Source of the DNA: Nitrospiraceae bacterium
GTDB lineage: Bacteria > Nitrospirota > Thermodesulfovibrionia > UBA6902
Assembly (NCBI GenBank): GCA_020356065.1
Contig: CP070632.1
Location: forward strand, 383,464 to 447,463
Direction: 5' to 3'
DNA length: 64,000 nt
This document shows, piece after piece, positions 35,418 to 45,084 of the stretch; the first letter of the stretch is position 1, and every line of letters begins with the position of its first letter. Made by a program: the position numbers and the translations under genes. The notes below the pieces were generated by a model. The model made no database searches. It was not told the origin of the DNA and worked only from the letters and a program-made list of their open reading frames with translations.

Positions 35418-37226
35418 TTAATTGTTCTGATCACTGCTGACAGGTTCCATCTTATCCGGAGACAGTTTGAAATGGAAGAGCAGACTGTTCTTCCTTGATT
35501 TATCAGAGGCGAAGTTCTTTATGTTTGATAGTGTGCTGCCTTTGCTGATGAGAAACAAATTATCACCCTTTATTAAATAATCGGATATTGAACCCGGTAT
35601 TTCCTTCTGTATCAACTTTTCAAGAATCACCCCATTTTCCTGCCACAACATGTAAACCTCTCCACCCTTGCTGCCCAGGCCCGGTATGAAAGAGGTCGCA
35701 GGGATCCTGTTGATAACAACGAGGGCCTCCCCTTTTCCGGCCGCTATTTTCATTAATCGTCCCCGTACAAACCATTCTTCATACTCCATGACATTGCCGA
35801 TCATATTTCTGAATGAAATCTCCGGCTTGCCAAAAGATCTGTTGACCTTTCGTTCAACCTTGCCCTTGTTGTCATAGAGCCTGAGAATGCCCTCGTCATT
35901 TATTGAAACCAGCTGATTTTCATTTGTACCATACCAGTCAACAGTAGCAAATCCGTATATATTTACATCATCAGCCAGATTCAGCTTGCTTCTCTTCCTG
36001 TATTTCCCGTTCCTCCACTCTCCCTCATACACAGAACCACTGAATGTCCTCACACGCCCGAATTTCTGCATAAGCAGAGTGTTCCCTGTTACACGAAAAA
36101 AGAAGGGGATATCCTGTACGATGTTCTGAAAGCCCCTGTTTCGATCATACTCTATGACAAAAGATCGCATCTGAGAGTTATTTACCAGGTTAGTCACGAA
36201 TATTTCAGGCCTGCCATTGAGGTTAACATCGAGCATGTCGATTGAAACAATACTGCCCGATCTGGGGCCTTTCACCGACCACTTTTCATAAAGTTCATCA
36301 TTGACAGAGTAAATAAAAACTTTGTTGTCATCTCCGATCACTACATAATCTTTTCCATCTCCGACTGCATCCCCGACCGTAAACAGATTGCCTCCGTCCA
36401 GTTCATAAATCTTCTGCAATCCTGTTTTGCCTGAAGAATGTAATATGGATTTTGTCCTCTGCGGAATTGTTTCAGCATTCTCAGGATCAAGAGGTTCTTC
36501 AATCTCACTGAACAATTTGGCATCCTCAGTCCAGTACAGATTGATATTGACAGTCTCTGGTCCTTTTACTGATGATGTTGAAAACATGAGTACAACCTGA
36601 GCACCAAGTTTTTTCGCAAGCCCTGTCAAAACTTCCGGTTCATATGATGAGGTATATGCTTCCATGATCTCAAAACGGCCTGATTTCTGCAGAATGTCAT
36701 AAAAATGCTCTGATGATGCCCAGTCAGACGATCTGTCCTGAAAGAAAGCAAGCTTAATCCTGGATGATGTAATTCTTATTTTATCTCCCTCCGCAATGTC
36801 TCCGCTCAGTACGGTACAGGGGAATAATCCGTCAACCGGTGTATCATCCCTCAGCTCTATCCTCCCAATATATGCTTCTGATGATCCAATTGGATCATTG
36901 GTTACCGGATGATAAAATACTCCTGCTTCTCTGAAGACAGAAAACCTCATGTCATTGATCAGATTTACCTGACCTTCGAGTCGTATCCATACGGTTCCGT
37001 TATAAACCTTCTCAACCTCCCCATTTACCCGTGCAAAGTATGCCAATACTCTGTCCAATGCATTGACATTACCGGCACGATCAACCGACTCCGGTTCTAT
37101 GACAATAGGTGCAGACTCCTGCACAGGTCCGGCAGCGGCTCTATCCATGGTCCCTGAACAGAAAGCCATTGATAACATTATTAAAATAATCCTGAAAATT
37201 CTTATTTTATTTATATACATATGCAT
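35418..37226 (-). CDS. Exported protein with VCBS/FG-GAP-like propeller repeats
   Basis: This is a 602-residue protein with an N-terminal signal peptide (IRIFRIILIMLSMAFCSG). Residues about 50-240 contain beta-rich segments resembling FlgT-like or surface-adhesion domains (GRFEIMEAYTSSYEPEVLTG). Residues about 270-590 hold repeats of the FG-GAP/VCBS type, for example DAVGDGKDYVVIGDDNKVFI and DMLDVNLNGRPEIFV, which suggest a propeller. No enzymatic motif was seen. It sits between rodA and uppS within the cell-wall operon, so an envelope role is likely but unproven. Confidence 0.8.
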   Translation of the reverse strand: MHMYINKIRIFRIILIMLSMAFCSGTMDRAAAGPVQESAPIVIEPESVDRAGNVNALDRVLAYFARVNGEVEKVYNGTVWIRLEGQVNLINDMRFSVFREAGVFYHPVTNDPIGSSEAYIGRIELRDDTPVDGLFPCTVLSGDIAEGDKIRITSSRIKLAFFQDRSSDWASSEHFYDILQKSGRFEIMEAYTSSYEPEVLTGLAKKLGAQVVLMFSTSSVKGPETVNINLYWTEDAKLFSEIEEPLDPENAETIPQRTKSILHSSGKTGLQKIYELDGGNLFTVGDAVGDGKDYVVIGDDNKVFIYSVNDELYEKWSVKGPRSGSIVSIDMLDVNLNGRPEIFVTNLVNNSQMRSFVIEYDRNRGFQNIVQDIPFFFRVTGNTLLMQKFGRVRTFSGSVYEGEWRNGKYRKRSKLNLADDVNIYGFATVDWYGTNENQLVSINDEGILRLYDNKGKVERKVNRSFGKPEISFRNMIGNVMEYEEWFVRGRLMKIAAGKGEALVVINRIPATSFIPGLGSKGGEVYMLWQENGVILEKLIQKEIPGSISDYLIKGDNLFLISKGSTLSNIKNFASDKSRKNSLLFHFKLSPDKMEPVSSDQNN

Positions 37227-37311
37227 AACGAGTGTGTAGCCTGTAATTATAACTTATCCGAATATTCTTATCCAAACGCAACTGGGTCATGTATGACTTG
37301 ATGCTAACGTA

Positions 37312-38433
37312 TCAATAGTACAGGGCAAATCTGCGCATTCTCACATTTTCTAAAATTCCAAGGGCAAGAAAATTGGAAAGCAACGCGGTTCCCCCATAGC
37401 TCATTAAGGGAAGCGGCGCACCCACAACAGGCATTATTCCCAGGGTCATCCCCACGTTAACAAAAAAATAAAAAGAAAACATATAGGTGATGCCAAGGGC
37501 AAGAAAACAGCCCTCCCGGTCCCGGGCCTTTTCAGCAGTATCAAATCCCCTCCAGATGATAAAAAAATACATAAAGAAAAGGACCAGACTCCCGAGAAAA
37601 CCCCATTCTTCAGCAAATATTGAAAAAATAAAATCAGTATGGTTTTCCGGTAAAAACCTGTACGGCCCCTGCGTGCCCTCCAAATATCCCTTACCGCTAA
37701 ATCCACCGGATCCTATGGATACCTTTGACTGATTTATATGATAGCCCACGCCCTGGGGGTCTGCCTGTGGATCTATAAAGGTCAGAATTCTCTGTTTCTG
37801 ATAATCCTTAAGCCCGCTCCAGACATACTTTCCCGCAAAGGGCAGGGAAATAAGTGATACGATCAATAGTGTCAGAATTATTTTCCTCTTTGCTCCCGCT
37901 GCGAGGATCATTGCTATGAATATAAAAAACAGAATCAGTGCGGTACCCAGGTCAGGCTGTTTAAGAATGAGAACAAGAGGGATGATCAGAAATAAAATTA
38001 CCATTTTAATCATTATCTTCAGACCAAGCCCTGCCCTGCCTTTATTGTATGAAAGATAGCGGGAGAGCGTAACAATAAAAAGCAGCTTGAAAAACTCTGA
38101 AGGCTGAAATGATACTATCCATAAATTTAGCCACCTCTGCGCCCCCATCCCCTTTCTCCCTATAACCAATACAAGCACAAGAAGAATTATCCCAAGGGCA
38201 TAAATAACATATGCATACCTGATAAACAACTTATAGTCCAGACTCACAAGTAGCAGAAAAGCCACCAGACTTAATGCTATCCAGTAAAGCTGCCTCATAT
38301 AGTAACTCTTTTGAGCAGCATCGAGCACCGGCCTGGTTGCGCTGTAAATCGTCATTACGCCGATAAGTGCTAATGCCACCATCATAAGCAGAAGCCCCCA
38401 GTCAAAATTATCTAAAAGTCTTCGGTCGATCAT
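37312..38433 (-). CDS. rodA: Rod shape-determining protein RodA (SEDS glycosyltransferase)
   Basis: RodA polymerises glycan strands for elongation together with PBP2. The 373-residue polytopic protein contains the SEDS signatures AQRWLNLWIVSFQPSEFFKL, KQPDLGTALIL, LPENHTDFIFSIFAEEWGFLG and PLMSYGGTALLSNFLALGIL. It directly follows mrdA. Confidence 0.97.
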   Translation of the reverse strand: MIDRRLLDNFDWGLLLMMVALALIGVMTIYSATRPVLDAAQKSYYMRQLYWIALSLVAFLLLVSLDYKLFIRYAYVIYALGIILLVLVLVIGRKGMGAQRWLNLWIVSFQPSEFFKLLFIVTLSRYLSYNKGRAGLGLKIMIKMVILFLIIPLVLILKQPDLGTALILFFIFIAMILAAGAKRKIILTLLIVSLISLPFAGKYVWSGLKDYQKQRILTFIDPQADPQGVGYHINQSKVSIGSGGFSGKGYLEGTQGPYRFLPENHTDFIFSIFAEEWGFLGSLVLFFMYFFIIWRGFDTAEKARDREGCFLALGITYMFSFYFFVNVGMTLGIMPVVGAPLPLMSYGGTALLSNFLALGILENVRMRRFALYY

Positions 38434-38498
38434 AGGTTACATACCATCCATCCCACTCCATTCCGGGCTCCTTAACATAAATGAACCTCAAACGATCT

Positions 38499-40247
38499 TT
38501 ACAACTTAACCCTGCCCTTATAGAATGTATCTATAATGTTTCGTGCTATCGGTGCAGCTGCAGAGCTTCCGTGACCGCCATGTTCAATAAAGACTGATAC
38601 CACGATCTTTGGATTATCAACAGGCGCAAACGCTACAAACCAGGCGTGGTCCCTGAACTTTTCAGGAATGTCCTTTTCTTCTGAGCCGCCTCCAACAACC
38701 TGAGTAGTCCCTGTTTTACCTGCGATGCTGACCAGCTCAGACATGGCGAGTCTTCCTGTTCCCTTTTCTTCTTCCACGACTCCATGCAATGCATCTTTTA
38801 TCAACTGAATGTGATCGGGACGTATCTTCCGCATACTGTCATCCCTGACCCGGTTTCCGGAATCTGTTAGAAGATAAGGCTCATATAGTTTGCCTCCATT
38901 TACTACAGCAGACATCATGGTAGCAACCTGAAGTGAGGTCACAGACAGATATCCCTGTCCTATAACAGTATTCAGGGTCTCACCTTTATACCATCGTTCT
39001 CCTTTTGTTTCCTGCTTCCACCTTCTGGTAGGCACAATGCCTGCGACTTCTCCGTCAAGTCTCAGCCCTGTAAAACGTCCCAAACCGTATCCGAACGCAT
39101 AATCGGCCAGAACATCTACATCCAGCTTTTTCCCGATTTCATAAAAATATACGTCACAGGACTCAACAATGGCTCTATGAATATCAACACTGCCATGCCC
39201 GTCCTTTTTCCAGCATTTAAAAACCCTGCCGAACATGGTTGAACCGCTGCAATAAAAATTCGTGTTCCTGTCGACAATCCCCTCTTCAAGGGCCGCGATT
39301 GCTGTGATTATCTTAAAGGTGGATCCCGGAGCATATTGACTCTGGATCGCCCGGTTCAGTAAAGGTTTCCTGCTGTCTTTTATCAGCTTCTTCCAGTCTC
39401 TTGTATCAATTCCCCTTACAAACAGGTTCGGGTTAAATGTCGGGGAACTGGCAATGGCAAGAATGGCGCCTGTTTCAGGATCCATCGCCACAATGGACCC
39501 GGCTTTCCCGCTCAGATTTTTCTCTGCCTCGATCTGAAGTTCAACGTCAATCGTCAGCTGAATGTCCTGTCCCTGTACCGGCCTCTGTATCCTGACAACA
39601 TTAATGATTCGTCCAAGAGCATCAACCTCAAGAATTTTTTTCCCGGCCAGTCCCCTTAAGGTCATATCATGGATTTTCTCGATACCGAACAGACCTATAA
39701 AGGAACCTTTCGGAACCCCTTTATATTGCAACTGTTCCGACTGTCTGTGCCCCAGACTGCCGAGATATCCGAGCAAATGGCTGGCTGAATGGCCATACAA
39801 ATATTCTCTTCCACCCACGACATTTACCTGCAGGCCCGGAAAATCAGCTTTTCTTGCTTCAACCTTTGCAACCTCTTTAAATGAGACGTTCTGTTTCAAG
39901 ATTATATTTTCAAAAGGGCTTGCCGCTGAACCGCCAAGCCTGGACTTGAGCACATCTGTTTTCAATCCGATCAGTTTGCTCATGGACGATAACTTATTGC
40001 TGTCATCAGGAACATCCTCTTTAATTGCCGTGATATCAAACGAGGGCACATTTTTGACAAGTGCCCTGTTATGCCTGTCATAAATAATGCCTCTGGGTGC
40101 CAGTATATCCACGACTCTGATTCGATTGAGTTCATCAATCTTCTTATACTCATGTCCTTTCAGTACCTGAAGACTGAAGAGTCTGAAGATAAATATGCAA
40201 AAGAATAGTGATACGATATATAAGGAAATTGTTATTCTCTTCTCCAT
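38499..40247 (-). CDS. mrdA: Penicillin-binding protein 2
   Basis: PBP2 is the elongasome transpeptidase. The 582-residue protein has one N-terminal membrane helix, a PBP dimerisation domain (LAPRGIIYDRHNRALVKN), and a transpeptidase domain. The catalytic serine is in SQYAPGSTFKI, SCD in IVESCDVYFYEIG, and KTG in GKTGTTQVVGGG. It lies between mreD and rodA, the standard mre/mrd arrangement. Confidence 0.97.
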   Translation of the reverse strand: MEKRITISLYIVSLFFCIFIFRLFSLQVLKGHEYKKIDELNRIRVVDILAPRGIIYDRHNRALVKNVPSFDITAIKEDVPDDSNKLSSMSKLIGLKTDVLKSRLGGSAASPFENIILKQNVSFKEVAKVEARKADFPGLQVNVVGGREYLYGHSASHLLGYLGSLGHRQSEQLQYKGVPKGSFIGLFGIEKIHDMTLRGLAGKKILEVDALGRIINVVRIQRPVQGQDIQLTIDVELQIEAEKNLSGKAGSIVAMDPETGAILAIASSPTFNPNLFVRGIDTRDWKKLIKDSRKPLLNRAIQSQYAPGSTFKIITAIAALEEGIVDRNTNFYCSGSTMFGRVFKCWKKDGHGSVDIHRAIVESCDVYFYEIGKKLDVDVLADYAFGYGLGRFTGLRLDGEVAGIVPTRRWKQETKGERWYKGETLNTVIGQGYLSVTSLQVATMMSAVVNGGKLYEPYLLTDSGNRVRDDSMRKIRPDHIQLIKDALHGVVEEEKGTGRLAMSELVSIAGKTGTTQVVGGGSEEKDIPEKFRDHAWFVAFAPVDNPKIVVSVFIEHGGHGSSAAAPIARNIIDTFYKGRVKL

Positions 40248-40365
40248 GCTAAATCTCTGCTATAACCACTTTCATCAATACATACTCCGAATACATGAGA
40301 CGAAGTATTGATTGCAGCCATATGATAGCGTTAAGACATACACCTGTTGCCCGTATCTCTGTGTC

Positions 40366-40848
40366 TTAATGATCCGCCTCCCATAGGTTTACTTTTCGTT
40401 TTCCATTCAGTAGAGGATACATAATAAGTGCAGCTGCAACTGTAAAAATGATCTGCGTTACTGAATTTTGCAGCGATCTGTTAAGAAAGGATGCATTCGA
40501 AAAAACCTCAAGACTGATAAATACGAGAAAAACATCAACTGCTGACACAATTGCCACAACCAGGGCATTAATAAAGGTATTCCATTGAAACAGGTTGTCC
40601 CTTATACTGCCGGTCAGAAAAGCTGCCATTGCCTTGCTTAGCATATTCGGACCCAGTATTAATCCATTCGTTGTGTCTATCACCAGACCTGCAATCATTC
40701 CCAGAGCCACTCCGTATACCTGACCACGTTTCACAGTATAAATACATATAAGAACAATGACGATATCAGGTATGGTCCCGTCGAAAAAACCAGCCTGGAT
40801 TGTGAGGCTGCAATATATAAAAAAAAGATATAAAAGGAAATGTCTCAT
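40366..40848 (-). CDS. mreD: Rod shape-determining protein MreD
   Basis: This is a 160-residue polytopic inner-membrane component of the elongasome. It has about five hydrophobic segments, with FFDGTIPDIVIVLICIYTVK followed by a GMIAGLVIDTTNG stretch typical of MreD. It overlaps mreC by four bases. Confidence 0.9.
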   Translation of the reverse strand: MRHFLLYLFFIYCSLTIQAGFFDGTIPDIVIVLICIYTVKRGQVYGVALGMIAGLVIDTTNGLILGPNMLSKAMAAFLTGSIRDNLFQWNTFINALVVAIVSAVDVFLVFISLEVFSNASFLNRSLQNSVTQIIFTVAAALIMYPLLNGKRKVNLWEADH

Positions 40849-41636
40849 TTTTTTAATATGATAACCTCTTCCACGCTGAACAGGTCCTGTGCAAGACTCA
40901 CGTCGATTCCCTGAAACATCTCTCCCTCTTCTTTTTTTATTTTGGCGACATACCCGATTAAAAGGCCTTCAGGATAAATGCCGTCAAGTCCTGATGTAAT
41001 TATCTTTTCTCCTGGTTTTACTTCAGCTTCCTTTGATACATATTTCAGCCTGCATAATTCCCCTCCCCTGCCCTCCAGCATTCCTTCAATTCTGGAGGGC
41101 TGAAGCCGTGCAGCAACAAGGGAGTTTACATCATTTAACAAAGTGATACTTGACTCTCCTTCAAATATCCTGTTCACCTTGCCAACCGGACCCGTGGGAG
41201 TGACAGCAACCATATCTTTTGCGATCCCCGAGTTTTCTCCCTTATTTATCCAGAACGTCTGAAACCAGTTTGTAGGATCTCTAGCAATAACATCAGCGGT
41301 TGCTACATATGTCTTTACTGTCGATTTTAATTTTAGAATCTTCCTTAGCCTCTCATTTTCACGTTCCAGTTCATTAACCCTGTTTTTCTCCGCTTTATGG
41401 TGTTCAATCTCTTTAAGCAGTCTTCTGTTTTCAGCCTCTTTTCCAATGATGATGATGTATGTGTGAATGATATTATTGATTTTTTTTGTGACAGCAGAAC
41501 TCGCCTGCTCAAGAAGTCTCAGGGGATATATGGGGAAATCTATGAAGCGGCTTTTTCCCTTAATGCTCTGATACGAAAGAAGCGCAAAGAGCAGAAGCAC
41601 GAAAAGGGCAAAAAGGAATAGTTTTTTCTTTAACAT
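40845..41636 (-). CDS. mreC: Rod shape-determining protein MreC
   Basis: MreC links MreB to the periplasmic synthases. The 263-residue protein has an N-terminal membrane helix, a coiled coil (about 65-95; KNRVNELERENERLRKIL), then the beta-rich MreC core (RDPTNWFQTFWINKGENSGI and EKIITSGLDGIYPEGLLIG). It follows mreB by 12 bases. Confidence 0.95.
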   Translation of the reverse strand: MLKKKLFLFALFVLLLFALLSYQSIKGKSRFIDFPIYPLRLLEQASSAVTKKINNIIHTYIIIIGKEAENRRLLKEIEHHKAEKNRVNELERENERLRKILKLKSTVKTYVATADVIARDPTNWFQTFWINKGENSGIAKDMVAVTPTGPVGKVNRIFEGESSITLLNDVNSLVAARLQPSRIEGMLEGRGGELCRLKYVSKEAEVKPGEKIITSGLDGIYPEGLLIGYVAKIKKEEGEMFQGIDVSLAQDLFSVEEVIILKK

Positions 41637-41648
41637 CCAATGTTTTTT

Positions 41649-42665
41649 TTATAATGAGACCCTGCCTAATATGTCCAGATCATCCAGTACTTCCCCGACT
41701 CCGTTTACAACCGCCAGGAGTGGATTTTCGGCAACAATAACAGGCAGGCTGGTTTCGTGTCTTATGAGAGAATCAAGCCCCCTCAAAAGAGCGCCTCCAC
41801 CGGCAAGAACAATCCCCCTGTCAACAATATCAGACGCAAGTTCAGGGGGAGTATTTTCAAGGGCAACTTTAATCGCATTAATAATGACAACAATTGTTTC
41901 GCTTATCGCGTCTCTTATCTCGTCTTCAAATATCGTAACTGTCTTGGGAATACCGGATACCAGGTCTCTTCCCTTGACTTCCATTGACCTGTTTTCGTCA
42001 TCAATCTTAAAGGCAGATCCTATCTGACTTTTAATTAATTCCGCAGTCCTGTCCCCGATAAGTATCCTGCCCTTATTTTTTATGTGGTTGACAATGTCCT
42101 CGTCCAGTTTATCTCCCCCCATCCGGACTGCTTTGCTGTACACAACTCCATGAAGTGATATAACGGCCACATCTGTTGTTCCACCGCCAATATCAACTAT
42201 CATATTTCCTGAGGGTTCCCCTATAGGAAGACCAACTCCAAGGGCAGCAGCCATAGGCTCTTCTATCAGATATATTTCTCTGGCACCAGATGCCTGCGCA
42301 GCATCCTTCACAGCCCTCTGTTCCACCTGGGTAATGCCGGACGGAACCCCAATGGCGATCCGAGGAGATATGAAACTCTTCCTGTTGTGGACCTTTCTGA
42401 TAAAATACTTAAGCATTTCCCCTGTCTTATCAAAGTCCGCAATGACTCCTTCCTTCATCGGCCTCATAGCTGTGATATTGGCAGGAGTACGGCCAAGCAT
42501 TTTCTGCGCTTCCTTACCTACGGCAATAACTTTATCTTTCTGTACCGCAACAACAGAAGGCTCATTGCAGACGATGCCCCTGCCTTTTGCAAATACCAGC
42601 GTGTTGGCCGTCCCAAGGTCTATGGCAAGGTCATTTGAAAACCATCCAAGAATTTTATGAAACAC
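41649..42665 (-). CDS. mreB: Rod shape-determining protein MreB
   Basis: This actin-like filament protein guides cell elongation. The 338-residue protein has phosphate-1 DLGTANTLVFAKGRGIV, the MIVDIGGGTTDVAVISL phosphate-2 loop, IGVPSGITQVEQRAV and VLAGGGALLRGLDSLI. The start overlaps the upstream RDD gene by 11 bases. Confidence 0.97.
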   Translation of the reverse strand: MFHKILGWFSNDLAIDLGTANTLVFAKGRGIVCNEPSVVAVQKDKVIAVGKEAQKMLGRTPANITAMRPMKEGVIADFDKTGEMLKYFIRKVHNRKSFISPRIAIGVPSGITQVEQRAVKDAAQASGAREIYLIEEPMAAALGVGLPIGEPSGNMIVDIGGGTTDVAVISLHGVVYSKAVRMGGDKLDEDIVNHIKNKGRILIGDRTAELIKSQIGSAFKIDDENRSMEVKGRDLVSGIPKTVTIFEDEIRDAISETIVVIINAIKVALENTPPELASDIVDRGIVLAGGGALLRGLDSLIRHETSLPVIVAENPLLAVVNGVGEVLDDLDILGRVSL

Positions 42666-43146
42666 TTACTCCTCCTTGTTCATCATCTATAACCAGGGTA
42701 TTCGCGAGTTCATCACCCAGTCTCATACCGTTTTCACTACCAATTATTACAAGACACTCAAAAATTACTATACCTGCTATGACCACAAATGAGATCAGCC
42801 ATCCAAGTAATGGAATCACTTTAAATATGCCGAAAACAAGAAACGCAGCGGCAAACGGGAAATTCCGGAATATGGATTCTTTATAACCGCAATTTTCCCT
42901 GTTGTCCTTGTCCACTACCCTGATCCCGATCAGACTCTTACCCACGCTCTTCCCGTCAAACACTCCATCACACAGCAGCATATACATCAGACCGGCAAAA
43001 AAACCCACGGCAGGGATAATTTCGTACAGTGCTGCTACAATCGCGAAATCTATGGTTTTTGCGATTATCCGAGACGGAAAACTGGCCTTTTTCAATTTAT
43101 TCTGACTTTCTGAAGACTGATTATGTAGTTTTTCTGTCTGGTTCAT
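42655..43146 (-). CDS. RDD family membrane protein
   Basis: This 163-residue protein has an RDD domain: FPSRIIAKTIDFAIVAALYE with the Arg and Asp signature, then DGVFDGKSVGKSLIGIRVVD, and two or three membrane helices. The function of most RDD proteins is unknown. It is translated into mreB with an 11-base overlap, so it may be part of the elongation module in this lineage. Confidence 0.85.
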   Translation of the reverse strand: MNQTEKLHNQSSESQNKLKKASFPSRIIAKTIDFAIVAALYEIIPAVGFFAGLMYMLLCDGVFDGKSVGKSLIGIRVVDKDNRENCGYKESIFRNFPFAAAFLVFGIFKVIPLLGWLISFVVIAGIVIFECLVIIGSENGMRLGDELANTLVIDDEQGGVSVS

Positions 43147-43288
43147 ACAAATTTAATCCATACTAACAAATAGCCTATTATATTTCAATAAATTATATAT
43201 GTATATATACGGAACTATCCCATAAAAGGTGTAATATATGAAATACAGATAATGGATGAGTGCGCGGTACACCTGGATTCTTAATGAT

Positions 43289-44323
43289 TCAGGGCAGGTT
43301 AAGCGGGAGCCCCCTGCCTTTCCCGCTCGCATGTATCAGCATTCCGGCATATCGTTTTTCCACCTTAAACCCATATTCCCCAGCAATCTCAGCTCCTTTT
43401 ATAAAACCCTTCTTTGCTTTTTGAATGTGTCCTTTCAGAAAATCAAGCTCTGCTGATCCTAGTATGCAGTATATGCTCCCCCTTGGGTCTCTGGTTATTT
43501 TGAACAGCTCTGCTGCCAAATGAAAACAGTCAACAGCCTCTTTGAATCTGCCCATCATTTTATACGTTGTGCCTGTGCTCCAGAGGGTATATGCGTAACT
43601 GACCCGGTCACCGATCTTCTTGTATAGGTATTCAGCTTTCTTGAAATTTTTGAGAGCATTTTCATATTCATCTCTCATTCTGAATGCATTGCCAAGGCCG
43701 CAGTAGGAGTAGGCACGTCCGAACCGGTCACCAAGTTTTTCAAACATTCTGTTTGCCCTTTTATAGTATGTTTCTGAATTCTTAAATCTGCAGGCGACCC
43801 TCGAGCTTCCGCCAAGACCGCAATATGAATAGGCAATACCCGGCCTGTCTTTCAACGATTTAAACATATCATACGCGTCCTGATAATAACGTATCGCCCT
43901 GACAGGTTCCCCCTTTATCCTGTATGTTCCTGCCTTTGCCCATAAGGAAAAAGCTTTCCCATGTCTGTCGCCCAGTGCCTGATACATTCTGCCGGCTTTC
44001 CCAATCATATACAATGCATCTTTCCAGAAACCGAGAGCCCTGAGACTGAGCCCCGTGCCTGCCAGCGCGTCAGCAACAGACACCTTGTCTTCGAGCAGTT
44101 CTGCCAGCTCCCTGCCTTCTTCATAATATGACCTGGCTGCCGTAAAGTCCCCCATTGCGCGAAACGTGTCGCCAAGGGCAATCAGACAGTCCAGGACTCC
44201 CTGCAGGTCTGTCTTTTTTTTAAAGACCTTCAGCGCTTTCTTATACATTTCTATTGCACTATTATATTCAATGGCTTTCCTTTGCTTCTCAGCCTTCGCA
44301 AAAAAATCAGGATTCGCTTTCAT
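43289..44323 (-). CDS. Tetratricopeptide repeat protein
   Basis: This 344-residue protein is almost wholly TPR. About eight repeats follow a 40-residue spacing, for example KADL-type helices ending in AIEMYKKALKVFKKK, AARSYYEEGRELAELLEDK and ALKNFKKAEYLYKKIGDR. The 40-residue period and YxxLGxxFRxxG pattern resemble Rapsn/LGN-type or MalT-like repeats. There is no signal peptide, so it is cytoplasmic. It begins six bases after the rpe stop. The partner is unknown; a scaffolding role is inferred from the fold only. Confidence 0.85.
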   Translation of the reverse strand: MKANPDFFAKAEKQRKAIEYNSAIEMYKKALKVFKKKTDLQGVLDCLIALGDTFRAMGDFTAARSYYEEGRELAELLEDKVSVADALAGTGLSLRALGFWKDALYMIGKAGRMYQALGDRHGKAFSLWAKAGTYRIKGEPVRAIRYYQDAYDMFKSLKDRPGIAYSYCGLGGSSRVACRFKNSETYYKRANRMFEKLGDRFGRAYSYCGLGNAFRMRDEYENALKNFKKAEYLYKKIGDRVSYAYTLWSTGTTYKMMGRFKEAVDCFHLAAELFKITRDPRGSIYCILGSAELDFLKGHIQKAKKGFIKGAEIAGEYGFKVEKRYAGMLIHASGKGRGLPLNLP

Positions 44324-44329
44324 GTATTA

Positions 44330-44983
44330 TTATGCACACCTCTCCCTGACCAGCCTGACTGTCTTTGCATAGTCCTTTGAGTAATAAAAGGCACTTCCCA
44401 TGACAACAATATCTGCACCCGCTTTATTCACCTCTGCTACATTGTCCACATTAATTCCACCATCGACTTCGATTTCAACATCCAGTTTTTTTTCTTCTAT
44501 CATGTTTTTAAGAACTTTTATTTTCTGAATCGCTTCGGGAATAAATTTCTGTCCACCAAATCCCGGATTTACAGACATGATAAGCACCATATCTACATAG
44601 GGAAGCACCATCTCTATGTCATTCACAGGAGTAGCAGGATTTATCGACACAGCCGCTTTCACGCCGCATTCCTTTATATTCTGTATACTTCTGTGCAGAT
44701 GTATACAGGCCTCGGAATGGACCGTTATTATGTCAGAGCCGCTATCAGCAAAATCAGCAACATATCTGTCCGGATCTTCAATCATAAGGTGAACGTCAAG
44801 CGGAATGGATGCAACTTTTTTAACTGCCTTCACAACCAATGGACCAATTGTGATGTTGGGTACAAATTTACCATCCATAACATCAACATGAATCATGTCA
44901 GCCCCAGCCTTTTCAGCAGCAACAACCTCCTCGCCCAATCGGGAAAAATCAGCAGACAATATTGACGGCGCTAGCTTGACCAT
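44330..44983 (-). CDS. rpe: Ribulose-phosphate 3-epimerase
   Basis: Rpe interconverts ribulose 5-phosphate and xylulose 5-phosphate. From ATG 44983 the protein is 217 residues, with APSILSADFSRLGEEV, MIHVDVMDGKFVPNITIGP, VHLMIEDPDRYV, MSVNPGFGGQKFIPEA and EVDGGINVDNV. The ATG has AAAGGAGG directly upstream. A longer frame adding 22 residues from repeat sequence was rejected. Confidence 0.96.
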   Translation of the reverse strand: MVKLAPSILSADFSRLGEEVVAAEKAGADMIHVDVMDGKFVPNITIGPLVVKAVKKVASIPLDVHLMIEDPDRYVADFADSGSDIITVHSEACIHLHRSIQNIKECGVKAAVSINPATPVNDIEMVLPYVDMVLIMSVNPGFGGQKFIPEAIQKIKVLKNMIEEKKLDVEIEVDGGINVDNVAEVNKAGADIVVMGSAFYYSKDYAKTVRLVRERCA

Positions 44984-45001
44984 ACAACCTCCTTTCAATA
45001 A

Positions 45002-45084
45002 ATGAGAACTATGAAGTGGGAAGTTAGCAGTGAAACAAATATTTCTCACTTCTTACTTTTTACTTCCTGCTTCTCACTTCATTA
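45002..45084. repeat. Inverted 7-bp-period arms between rpe and the PASTA gene
   Basis: Left arm ATGAGAA, CTATGAA, GTGGGAA, GTTAGCA, GTGAAAC (45002-45036). Right arm TTCTCAC, TTCTTAC, TTTTTAC, TTCCTGC, TTCTCAC, TTCATTA (45043-45084). The right arm contains the stop codon of the PASTA gene (45082-45084). Confidence 0.7.

Noticed and set aside
44984..45049. N-terminal extension of rpe
   Set aside because: The added residues are heptad-array sequence and the downstream ATG has a perfect ribosome-binding site.
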